NCBI RefSeq assembly: GCF_030272615.1
Contig: NC_081413.1
Span: 444,007,038-444,071,037 of the forward strand
Direction: 5' to 3'
Length of the DNA: 64,000 nucleotides
DNA from: Cryptomeria japonica
Taxonomy: Eukaryota > Streptophyta > Pinopsida > Cupressales > Cupressaceae
Every line of letters starts with the position of its first letter. Position 1 is the first letter of the stretch. Shown piece by piece: positions 1 through 10,202 of this stretch. A program made the position numbers and the translations under genes. A model generated the notes under the pieces. That model did not search any database and had not been told where the DNA came from. It saw only the letters and a program-made list of their open reading frames with translations.

Positions 1-204
1 CAATCAAGACAAAACAGCAAAACATTGTGTCTTTTGTGTCTTCAAGTGTATGCAAAAACTTTTTACATCAAACAACACACTTTTTGGAGTCTAAACAGTC
101 TGCAAACATTGGGTCATCAACACTGTGTCCTCTTGTCACGAAAAACAGTCGAAAAATCAGATTTGGTCACAGCAAAACAAATTCACAGATAGGAAAGATT
201 GCAC

Positions 205-497
205 TAAGGTTACAGAAACGCGTCTGTGTCTGTTAAAACCGCATCTGTGTCTGATAAACGCGTCTGTGAAGTACAGAATAACGTCTGTGTTTTTATCAGC
301 GTCTGTGTCGAACATAGACACGTCTGTGTCTGGAAATCGCGTCTGTGAAGTATACAGGCGCGTCTATGTCCATAATTGCAAAAAACTGTTACAGTCCCAG
401 CAAACATCAACAAGAAATCTCAGAATCACGTCTGCGTCAAACAGAATAGCGTCTGTGTCTTAAAACCACGTCTGTGAAGTATACAGAGGCATCTGTG
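205..497 (+). repeat. Short-repeat array GCGTCTGTGTC in the E1 leader
   Basis: About twelve copies of a motif close to GCGTCTGTGTC, spaced roughly 18-21 bp in clusters, lie between the window start and gag. Variants include CGTCTGTGAAG and GCATCTGTG. The same motif family recurs in reverse complement at 12545-12870 and in relaxed form at 41935-42075. Spacers between copies are unlike each other, so this is a motif array rather than a simple satellite. A role in transcription or RNA packaging is inference. Confidence 0.85.
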
Positions 498-986
498 TTA
501 GGATTTGAAAAGTTTAACAGTCAAGTAAACAAAGAAATCAGTTTCGGCATATTTGAGCTTCCTAGGTCGTCTCTTCGGGTTTCATCTAGCATTCAGCCTG
601 TTCTAAGGTCTTACACAGTCCATCATTGCTTCATACCTCATTTTACATTCATACTAGTCTAAACTTGAGTCAAAAGGTCACTTGCTTGTCCTCATCATAC
701 TTTGTCAACACACTACATACTACTACACTTTGCTAAGTGGTCCCTCATCAAGGTTTCTTACCTTTGGGTCTCATTTGGTCTTACTTAGAGTCAAGGTCAG
801 CTTACCTCATCAAGAGAAACTATCCTCTCTTTGGAAGTCACACCTACTCTACTACATACATACTTGGTCTTATACTTTGGACATTGCAAGTAAACTTCAG
901 ATTCATTTACATTCCATACAACTCTTGATCTTACATACTCTTGTCATTTTCGTCTAGTCTCTCACATATTGCTAAACACCTAGTTC
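498..986 (+). other. E1 leader upstream of gag, no gene seen
   Basis: This stretch connects the repeat array to the gag start. It is T- and C-rich with several short frames but none with family resemblance. The gag ATG at 987 follows with no other in-frame ATG nearby, so it is read as untranslated leader. Confidence 0.6.
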
Positions 987-3110
987 ATGGTTGAAACCCG
1001 TCTTCAAAAATCTAGGAGAAAAGCTAAAGAAGCTCAAGGGTCCGTAAACATGAGTTCTTATGAGTATGACAATGATGTCTTCTACAATCCTGAGCACACT
1101 ACATTACCAGACATGAATGTTTATAGACACAATCCAAATGTGGAAAGCGCAAACGCTATACACAACGCTACACACAATGATAATGTGGACAATTGTTCAA
1201 TACTATCAGCAGACATACAAGAATCTATAATGGACCCTCAATTCAATAGATTGGTTGAAGAGATAATGAGGAGAGATCGTCAATACTTTCTAAACATGAT
1301 GGCACAAAGTGGAGCCAAAATACCACATGATTTTGACTTATCTCAACTTATGGAAAGTAGACCTTCACAACAAACTCAACCTAATAGTGGAGGACCAAAT
1401 AATATGATGCCGGAGTCACCATCAGTTTTGCTTCAGAAACCAGCAATCCCACATATACAAGCTCAAATGCATGATACTTACACTCAAAGACCATCATGGA
1501 GGCCTTATGTTCAAACACATGCTCAAGATATGGGTCAACCAAGACAAATGGATACACAAGGACTTCCTCAAAATTTTGACACAAGAAGACCTCATGCCAA
1601 AATTGGGAGCAACACAATGGAAAATGAAAGGCCTATTGAATATGGTTTATAGACACAAAACAGATATGGGGTCCCTCAACATGAAGTTATACCAAGTGCT
1701 CCATACATGTCGCAACAATATAGACCTCCATATGGACATGTCTACGATCAATATCATCCATATATGCAACAAGTTCCTCCTCAAATGGGTGTTTCAAACA
1801 TGGGACATGCTATAAGAAATCCATCTCCTCCCAAAAATAATTTGGAGCAACAAATTAGAGATCTACAAAAGAAAGTGGAAGACATGGGCACATCAAAACC
1901 CACATATACTATGAGAGATATATGCCCTTATCCCTTTGATAAGAGCATTCCAATGCCTCCGTTTCCCCCGCACTTTGTAACACCAAAATTTGACAAATAT
2001 AGAGGGAGAGGAGACCCCAAGGCACACATAAGACAATTCTTCACAGCTTGCATTGAGGTAGCAGCAGAAGAAACATACTTAATGAGGTTGTTCCCACAGA
2101 GCTTAGGAGATCAAGCGATGGAATGGTTTTCTCAATTACCTCCTGGTATTAAGTCATGGGGCGACTTAGCAGAAGCATTCATTCAGCATTTTTCTTATAA
2201 CATTGAAATAGATGTCTCAGTTACTACCTTGTGCAATACGAAACAAAAAGAAGGAGAATCTTTTGTGTCATTTTTACAAAGATGGAGAAACTTAGCTAGC
2301 AGATGCTCTTGTGAAATCCCGCAAAAACAAATGGTGGAGATGTTCACACAAAATGTTAACAGGGCTATTGGCTATGATCTCAGAAAAGCTTGTTTGTCTA
2401 CATTTAAGGATGTCATTGAAAAGGGCCTGGCAACAGAAAAGGTCTTGATTGAACAAGGAGTTATCAAACTATTCAAAGAAAACAAAGAGGACTTCAAAGG
2501 AAAGGACAAACCAAAATTTTGGAACAAGAACAAGAACACAGTTAATGATGGTGTTGTGGATGCCAACACAGTGAGACCAAAGTTCATCTTTTCTGGATCA
2601 AGTTCTACCAACAATCAAGTGAACAATCAAACGGCTGCTAAACCACGAAGGAAGTACACTCCATTGGGAGAACCACTTGAATCAGTATTCAAAAAGCTTG
2701 TAGCAAACAAGGTGATCACGGTCCCAGATTTTCCTCCATATGAACCAAAGGTAAAACCGAATTGGTGGAATGATGATGAATTTTGCGAATTTCATAAGAG
2801 CAAGGGTCACAAGACAAGTAATTGCCATCGATTGAAAAACATTGTACAAGATCTCATTGACAGAGGAGATATTGAGATTGAGGGACATTCATCTAACCAA
2901 GAGCATGAGGTGTTTAAGGAACCATTCCCAAAACATGACAAGGGAAAAGGCAAAGTCACAGATGATCAAGCCAATTACACCAGAACATCTTACAATTATG
3001 ATTCCACTATTAATCACATCTCAATGGACAATCATATTTCTACCATTACTATCAAAAATAAAAATCCTGAGAATCCTCCTCAGCGACCCAAAATTGTCCT
3101 AAAAGGTGTG
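987..3110 (+). pseudogene. E1 Gag part
   Basis: The N-terminal part is polar and rich in Asn, Gln and Met. A typical Retrotrans_gag core follows from about 1985 (FDKYRGRGDP) to 2450, including the motif AMEWFSQLPPGIKSW. A zinc-knuckle variant lies near 2780-2830 with the spacing C-x2-H-x4-H-x4-C (CEFHKSKGHKTSNC), as seen in Tat-clade Gag. Gag would assemble virus-like particles in the cytoplasm and bind the element RNA. One TAG at 1650-1652 separates the first 221 codons from the rest. Confidence 0.88.
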
Positions 3111-3419
3111 GGATCTTCGTCCGCATCTACCTCCGAATGTCATGTTACAACCCGTCGAGGTAAGATCACATTGCCAGGTACCTCTACTAAGAATACCAAT
3201 CTTCCGTCAACTAAGCCTGAGTACGACCTTGTAGAGCAATTAGGGAAAACACCCGCACTCATCTCTATTCTTGAGCTCTTACGCATATCTCCTGCACATA
3301 AAGCTATCCTTGACAAAACCTTGAGAGATATTGCTGTCCCTACTGATCTGAACGTGGACCAGTTTCAAGCCATGGTGGGATACCTATCCGTTCCACATTC
3401 CCTCACATTCACAGAAGCC

Positions 3420-3790
3420 GATGACGCCTCCATAAGTCAGCCTCATAATGCACCTCTACATATTGAAGCCTTCATACATAAACACCGAATAAAACGAGTC
3501 CTGATAGATGGAGGAGCAGGTCTTAACATTTGTACCTTGAGCACCATCAGACAATTGGGATATTCTGACAAAGCTGTGAATGCTACAAACCAAATCACTA
3601 TTAAGGCTTATGATGATGAAGAGCGTTCGTCCAAGGGCACGGTCATCTTACCACTAAGAATAGGGCCAGTCACAAAGGACGTGATTTGTCAAGTCCTGGA
3701 TTTAGACCTCACGTATAACATATTGCTAGGACGTCCGTGGATTCATGAAATGAGGGCAGTCCCATCAACGTACCATCAGTGCATAAAATT
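3420..3790 (+). pseudogene. E1 aspartic protease domain
   Basis: The motif VLIDGGAGLNICTLS (about 3500-3540) matches the retropepsin active site, with Asp-Gly-Gly instead of the usual Asp-Ser/Thr-Gly. Downstream, YNILLGRPWIHEM (near 3713-3750) matches the conserved C-terminal part of the fold. This enzyme would cut the polyprotein. The Gly at the second active-site position occurs in some Tat proteases, so I do not treat it as an inactivating change. Confidence 0.82.
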
Positions 3791-4194
3791 TCCTCATAAT
3801 GGAGTCGAGGTAACAGTCAATGGTGATCCAAATCCATTCATATATTGCAATAACTTGAGATCACATACTGAGACTATCATTCCTAGCAATCGTGAGGCTA
3901 CTCCTTCTTCAGCATATATTGATCCTGAGTCATTAAAGCCCTCGACATCCAAACAAGGTGAACTTAGAGCCAAGTTTCAAGACAAAGGCATGGGAGAATA
4001 CACTCTGAATCAAACAATGTTCTTACGACAAGTCATGAACTCCCCCAAGGAATATGGGAGGCCACATCCTAATAAGCAAATCTCCATCATGCTACTCAAA
4101 TGGGATCCTACCGTCTTTCAAAAATGGGGCGAACTAGAGGAAGAAACTTTATATAAAATGCTATATAAGGACGCTGAAGATGATACACATGATC

Positions 4195-4350
4195 AAATTA
4201 TAATACCCTGTGAAAACTATGGTAAAGGTTTCAAAATTCTGCAGAGATTCGGGTATGATGGAAAAAGTCCTCTCGGACTACGCAAAGAAGGTGTCATGGA
4301 GCCTCTACAACCTGAGCTAACTACAAGAAGGGAACGCTCTAAGGGGCTTG
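4195..4350 (+). pseudogene. E1 G-patch-like segment between protease and RT
   Basis: The segment GKGFKILQRFGYDGKSPLG and the following GLGF match the glycine-patch pattern, a short glycine-rich motif found in RNA-binding proteins and in some retroviral and plant Tat polyproteins. It lies in the long spacer between protease and RT, followed by an acidic region (4440-4720). Its role is unknown; help to RT or RNA handling is inferred from retroviral cases. Confidence 0.65.
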
Positions 4351-5219
4351 GTTTTCTAAATCCCAAGATTCAAAACAAGAGAACAAAACAGATATGGCGA
4401 GTCAAAGTGGCTGAAGTTCAACAAGAGGATAATTATTCCACAGACTCCAATGAGTGGGAATGGGGTTCAGACAAATCCTCCAGCGACTATGAACTCAATG
4501 AGACATTTAGAGAGCCAGATGAACCTACAGAGGAGGAGGAGTTTTACAAGAAATTCAGAGTTGGTCAAGAACCGACCCATAAGGATCCCGCACAAGCTTC
4601 GTTTCAAGGCCCTAGGTCAGGATCACATAGGATGAGGACACCTGTCCCTGAGGGTGCTACTAGTGATGATAATTTGGACTCACTCACGATCAACACTGAT
4701 GAGGAGAGTGCCATTGACGACCTCAATGACTACCTTGACATACCTGAATATAACCACATCTTCACTATTAGCCTTGTGGACTCTAAAAACACTAAAGACC
4801 TTCCCCTCGTTCACCCCCAACTCATTGACTGGGATCAGGATGGACCACCACAGTTTGATACATTTCAAAATGACGAAGCTATTGTTGATTATCTTGGCAT
4901 TCGCGAAGATCTTCCTCCTGGAGACCATAAAGCAGGATACGCCATAGAGCTAAATAACATGGCATACTTTGGTGAGGGTGTCGGGCCTTCTAGTCGCAAA
5001 AATGTGAAAATAAAAACAAAACAAGGGTCTTATGGCGAAAACCACACTGTGGCGCTCTCTGACTCTAAAAAAGTAAAAAGAAAGGACGTATCTGAGGGTG
5101 AAAACCTCTCTGAGGCGCCCGAAGATGGAAGGATTGACATTCTCCCAGCATCATACGAGGAAAAATCATCCATGTTGGTAGAGGAGACTATAAAGACAAA
5201 CATTGGTACAGCAGAGGTT

Positions 5220-6150
5220 CCACACAACATATTTTTGGCTCAATCATTGACAGAGGCCGAGAGAGCAAGGTTCATAAGCTTCTTTAAGGAACGACAAGTC
5301 AACTTCGCATGGTCTTATGCTGATATGCCTGGACTAGACCCTAACTTAGTAATGCATCATTTAACAGTCAAACCGGGGGCAAAACCAGTAAAGCAGAAAT
5401 TGAGGAAAATGCATCCATAGGTGGCATTGCTAGTCAAGGCAGAGCTGGAGAAATTACTAGATGTCGGATTCATACGCCCAATTGATTATCCTGAATGGAT
5501 TTCCAACTTAGTACCTGTCAGCAAACCAGATCGCAGCATCCGAATATGTACAGACTTCAGGGATATCAACAAGGCTTGTCCGAAGGACGATTTCCCATTA
5601 CCAAACATTGATTTAATTGTTGATCTCACAGCAGGCCATGAGATGTTATCTTTAATGGACGGATTCTCTGGATATAATTAGATCAGGATTGCACCTGAAG
5701 ATCAACATAAAACATCATTTACTTGTCCATGGGGAACCTTCTGCTGGAATGTCATGCCCTTTGGGCTGAAAAATGCAGGTGCCACGTATCAACGAGCCAT
5801 GACTACTATCTTCCATGATCTCATGCATGTAACGGTGGAAGATTATGTTGACGACCTTTTAGTTAAATCAATAGACAGAAATACACACTTGGACATACTT
5901 TCAGTTGCTTTTGATAGGCTGGAAAAATACAAGGTAAGATTAAATCCAAAGAAATGTGTCTTTGGAGTAACCTCCAGGAAGCTCCTAGGATTCATTGTGT
6001 CTAAAAGAGGAATAGAAGCAGATCCAGCAAAAGTCAAGGCTATCTTGGACATGCCGCCACCCAAGAATATCAGTCAACTTCGGTCTTTACAAGGGAGACT
6101 CTAGTCCATACGAAGATTCATAGCACAACTTGCAGATAAGTGCAATCCTT
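5220..6150 (+). pseudogene. E1 reverse transcriptase domain
   Basis: The Ty3/gypsy RT fold is readable across three TAG stops (5418, 5679, 6102). Landmarks are SNLVPVSKPDRSIRICTDFRD, the FSGYN motif, MPFGLKNAGATYQ and the catalytic VEDYVDDLLVKS near 5835-5870, with both aspartates present. The enzyme would copy element RNA into DNA. Apart from the stops, no catalytic residue appears lost. Confidence 0.92.
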
Positions 6151-6169
6151 TCCAGCACCTGCTACACAA

Positions 6170-6640
6170 AAACATTAAGTTCAAATGGGATGAGAACTGT
6201 CAACAGGCTTTTCAGGCACTCAAAGACTATCTTTTGAACCCGCCAGTTTTGATGCCACCAATTCAAGATCAACCATTGTTACTTTACATATCAGCTACTC
6301 CAACAGCACTGGGGGCACTTCTAGCACAGCAAATACCTGACGGCAAGGAAAAAGCAGTCTACTATATCAGTCGCACATTGGTGGGATATGAGCTAAACTA
6401 CACACCAATTGAGCGTGCATGTCTCGCTGTGGTCTTCGCTTCACAAAAATTACGACATTACATGCTTACTCACAAGACCAAGTTGATTGCCAGAATTGAT
6501 CCACTAAAATATCTTCTCAACAAAGCTACACTTACTGGGCGACTGGCCAAGTGGGTAATGATTTTGAGTGAATTCGACATTGAATACGTGGACAGAAAAG
6601 CCATAAAAGGACAAGCCATTGCAGATCAATTGGTAGATGC
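6170..6640 (+). pseudogene. E1 first RNase H domain (degenerate)
   Basis: This follows RT directly and matches the native Ty3/gypsy RNase H, with the landmarks LGALLAQQIPDGKEKAVYYIS and ELNYTPIERACLAVVFA. The position of the first catalytic Asp reads LYISATPTALGA, so that residue is missing. Loss of activity in the first RNase H with a second, intact copy downstream is known for the Tat clade. It probably serves as a tether domain, as inferred from retroviruses. Confidence 0.8.
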
Positions 6641-6699
6641 TCCCATGATAGATGATGTTCCTCTACAGTCAGAATTTCCAGATGAGTCCATTCTAACAA

Positions 6700-7110
6700 T
6701 ATCACCTGCAAAGCCATGGCAACTATACTTTGATGGCTCATACACACAGCATGGGGCAGGAGCGGGTATACTCTTTATAACTCCCCAAGGTGATTCTATA
6801 CCAAAGTCATACTGCTTATCATTTCCTTGCACCAACAATATAGCGGAATACGAGGCATTAACAACGGGGCTAAGAATTGCAGTTCAGTGGAAGATCCAGG
6901 AACTTCGTGTTTTTGGCGATTCTCAGCTTGTCATCCGTCAAGCAACTGATGATTATCAAACAAAAGATGAAAAGCTAATGCCTTACAAACAACTGGTAGA
7001 TGATCTGAAACAGCACTTTGCAAAGATAGAGTTTGAGCAGATACCAAGAGAACAGAATCGTGCTGCTGATGCCATGGCTACAATTGCTTCGCTCATTGAT
7101 CTGCCGCAAA
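6700..7110 (+). pseudogene. E1 second RNase H (archaeal-type), after the first
   Basis: PWQLYFDGSYTQHGAGAGI carries the first catalytic Asp, NNIAEYEALTTGLR the Glu, ELRVFGDSQLVIRQ the second Asp, and EQNRAADAMA the last Asp. All four are intact. This archaeal-type RNase H is the acquired domain that defines Tat elements and would remove RNA from RNA-DNA hybrids. Compare element G, where the same domain lies before RT. Confidence 0.88.
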
Positions 7111-7329
7111 ATGAGACCTGCTACGAGTTCCTGGTTGACAACCTGCTAATTCCATCATATGAGATCACTCCTATGGAAATGATATGTGTTGTTGGTCCTG
7201 AATCCCAGTTATATGGTTCCATATTCACATACCTTCGTGACAACATCTTACCTCCCGATTTATCGAACAACCAACGCCGCACTTTCATCCGCCAATCCTC
7301 CCGATACGTTATCCTAGCTGATATCCTAT

Positions 7330-8465
7330 ACCGACGAGGTCTAGATGGCACCCTCCTTAGATGTTTAGAAAGTGACGAAGCTCAAATTGCGTTACGAGAA
7401 GTACACGAAGGAATATGTGGTCCTCATACTAGTGGTCCTACCTTGGCCAAGAAACTCATCAGGACTGGATACTACTGGCCTACTATGGAAAAAGATGCAT
7501 ATCAGTTTGTCAAGAAGTGTAAGCAGTGTCAAATTCATGGAGACCTCATACATGCACCAGCACAAGAACTACAGCCACTTGCATCTCCTTGGCCCTTTTG
7601 TCAGTGGGGACTCGATCTCATAGGCAAGATTCACCCTCCTTCTTCCAACAGACATAAATTCATTATCACAGCCATAGAGTATTTCACAAAGTGGATTGAA
7701 ACCGTGCCTCTCACACAAGTTACTGGGAAACAAATCGCTACTTTCATCCTGAACTACATCATTTGCCGATATGGGATTCCTACTTCCATTATCACCGATA
7801 ACGGGCATCCTTTCAAGAACCAGGATGTTCGTGAACTCTGTGAGCGCTTCCATATCTCTCATCATTTCTCCACACCATATTACCCCCAAGGTAATGGCCA
7901 AGCTGAGGCGTCTAACAAAACAATTCTCAAAATACTTAAAAAGACAGTCGACGACGCTGGCCGTAACTGGCATGTCCAACTCAATCCCACACTTTGGGCC
8001 TATCGTACCAGTGTCCGCACACCTACAGGAGCTACACCTTACTCACTTGTCTACGGTGCTGAAGCCATCTTGCCTATTGAGGTCAAGTTACCTTCTTTAC
8101 GGGTCTCCTTGAGAAACATAATCAACGATGAAGACTATAGGGTCTCTCGCTTACAAGAACTAGAACTACTGGAGGAACGACGACACACTACTTTTAATCA
8201 TCTCAAGGCTTACCAACAACGAATGAGTCGCAGTTACAATCACAAGGTCAAGCCTCACACATTTGAGGTAGGTGACTTAGTCCTCAGAGAGAACCCCAAG
8301 AATCAGCAAGATAGAGAAAAGAAGGGCAAATTTGAACCCAACTGGCTTGGTCCTTACATCATCACAGCAGTATATGGATCTGGGGCATATCAGCTCTCTA
8401 CTACAGAAGGTGAATTCTTGGAGGATCCTATCAACAGCATGCACCTTCGCAGGTTCTACACATAA
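7330..8465 (+). pseudogene. E1 integrase domain
   Basis: An HHCC zinc-binding region (7396-7560, ending CKQCQIHG) precedes the DDE core: Asp in WGLDLIG, Asp in IITDNGHPF and Glu in NGQAEASNKTI, all intact. A C-terminal region with FEVGDLVLREN and WLGPYIIT resembles the GPY/F module. No chromodomain is seen. Integrase would join element DNA to the host chromosome. This portion carries no stop. Confidence 0.92.
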
Positions 8466-8555
8466 GCTCTTTTTGAGTATCCTAATTTCAAAAATACAAA
8501 AAAATCAAAAAAATTCAAAAATACAAAAAAATTATAAAACAAAAAAAATCGTTAC

Positions 8556-8716
8556 TTGGTGAAAACCTGGCAAACAGGCGCCTTGTGACAACAAAAAAAA
8601 TTGAAAAATCCAAAAAAGTAAAGAGAAATAATTTCGTCCAACGGTGAAAACCACTTCGGTGGTGCCCTGGGCAAGTACCATGGTGAAAACTGGGTCACCA
8701 GTGCCATGCGTAGGGA
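8556..8716 (+). promoter_or_regulatory. Tandem GGTGAAAAC hairpin block after gag-pol
   Basis: Within 250 bp of the gag-pol stop there are three copies of GGTGAAAAC, each in a possible small hairpin: CCTGGCAAACAGG (8567-8579), CCACTTCGGTGG (8651-8662) and TGGTGAAAACTGGGTCACCA (8681-8700). The linking text GGGCAAGTACCATG and the tail GTGCCATGCGTA recur in E2 at 37182-37260 in sense orientation. The sharing shows descent or exchange between E1 and E2; an RNA role is inference. Confidence 0.6.
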
Positions 8717-8788
8717 CTTTGCTCCTCCCTCCTTCAGGATTCACTTTCATCCTTTCACTTTGCACACACTCACGACTTATTCGCCCTC

Positions 8789-9607
8789 AATAAACTTGCC
8801 CATTCCCATCATGGCTTGTTATTGATCTACCCAAGATTGGTTAGCCATCCATAACCCTCCCCTTTCACTCCCTTTTCCATCCATAATAAATCAGATCCTA
8901 TCTGTGACTACAGCCAATTCCTACGTCTAGTAACGGGTGTGGAACTGAGAACATCACATGTTTCGAGGAGTACAGTTTCTTTCAGCTTTCTTCAGTCTAT
9001 CCGCGCACAATCCGCAATAAAGCAACATTTGCATCGCAAATCCGCAATAAAGTTCCATCTTCTCCGCAATAAAGTATCAGTTTCATGGATTCAGTCAGTT
9101 TCAGATGAGACACAGCAGCAACAATGGGCTTCAACAAAATCAAATCTTTCAACAGACTCAGACAACATATGGTTCAGTGCTATCTATCCTTTTTGTGAAA
9201 ATAAACATTGTGACCACAATCAAACATGACTTATACAAGTGACAAGAGACACTAAACTTGAGGACTACAGTGGATGTTGGTGTCGAGTCTTGGTTTTCTT
9301 TTGATTTCATCTTTTTTGGTGACATGTCTTTTATCTTTTCTAGGATGTCTTTGACTAGAGATTCTATCTCCAGGATGTCTTTGACTAGAAAGGCGAGGAT
9401 GGGGTATCGTCACCTATTTGCATTTGCTGTCTGTGGATTGTCTTTTAGTAATGCTATGACTTGTCCAAGGATATGAGGACACTGTGAGTCTAGTATGAAC
9501 TGGGGCATTCCTTGTTTGTGACTGTCTTATCTCCATGCAAACAGGTACAATGACTTTCTGGGCCGAACGAATGCCTCGATTGTCATAACCTATTCTGCCA
9601 TAATAAA
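8789..9607 (+). terminator. Cluster of AATAAA poly(A)-type signals
   Basis: AATAAA occurs at 8789, 8885, 9016, 9046, 9068 and 9602, downstream of gag-pol and upstream of the antisense PMD ORF. Three of them lie in a repeated CCGCAATAAAG context within 60 bp. They could end a gag-pol mRNA before the convergent PMD gene. AATAAA is common in AT-rich DNA, so the function is not shown. Confidence 0.4.
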
Positions 9608-10202
9608 GCTCAATGATGATAACGCACAAGAAGCTCTTTCATGTTCATATCTTCTGTCTTCCATCCCCCTTTCTTGATTGACTTCCATTGTCCTTCTCAA
9701 GTCCGCGTAGCCCGTTATCACATGACTGAGTATAATGACACACCAAAAACATTTGCATTTCATGTAGTTGCACCTGCATCACCACATACAAGCATTTCAT
9801 ACATACATATAGATATCACAATTGCATCACATCCTGCATACAACACATGTTAGCACATCTCACATTTTCATTATGTAAATAATCATTTGCATTATCATAT
9901 TCATTTGCATTACATACATTCACATTTGCATCATACATCACATATACAACATAAAAGAACAAAAATATATTGCATTGCATCATATAAGCATCCATATCAT
10001 AAAACAGGTATCACATAAGAACATCTCATCACATAAGGTACACATGCATATAGCTGCCGCAAAAATGAATCATCTCATATATAATCAAAATGTGTCATGA
10101 TACAATGATGTCAAAATAATCATATGGCTACAAAAGAATCACCCGCAGGTGTCTACAATACAACAATGGTACATCTACTGATACAATGGGAACCCACTAT
10201 AG
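9608..10202 (+). repeat. CATTTGCAT-rich AT spacer
   Basis: Between the last AATAAA and the PMD ORF end lies AT-rich sequence with scattered CATTTGCAT, CATACAT and CATCACAT words (densest about 9740-10060). It resembles degenerate microsatellite. No coding frame is supported. Confidence 0.5.

Larger units (their letters stand above)
987..8465 (+). pseudogene. E1 gag-pol polyprotein, four in-frame TAG stops
   Basis: A single reading frame of 2,493 codons runs from ATG 987 to the stop ending at 8465, interrupted only by TAG at 1650-1652, 5418-5420, 5679-5681 and 6102-6104. Each TAG sits where family members usually have Gln, for example in the RT contexts KMHP-Q-VALL, FSGYN-Q-IRI and QGRL-Q-SI. 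No frameshift is seen. The product would be the Gag coat protein plus the protease, polymerase, RNase H and integrase needed to copy and insert the element. Gag and pol are fused in one frame with no frameshift signal between them. The copy is non-functional as it stands, though decay is slight. Domain entries below give the parts. Confidence 0.92.

Noticed and set aside
205-497. CRISPR-like array
   Set aside because: Repeats are 10-12 bp with variable short spacers in plant retroelement DNA; no cas genes and no fit to CRISPR repeat length.
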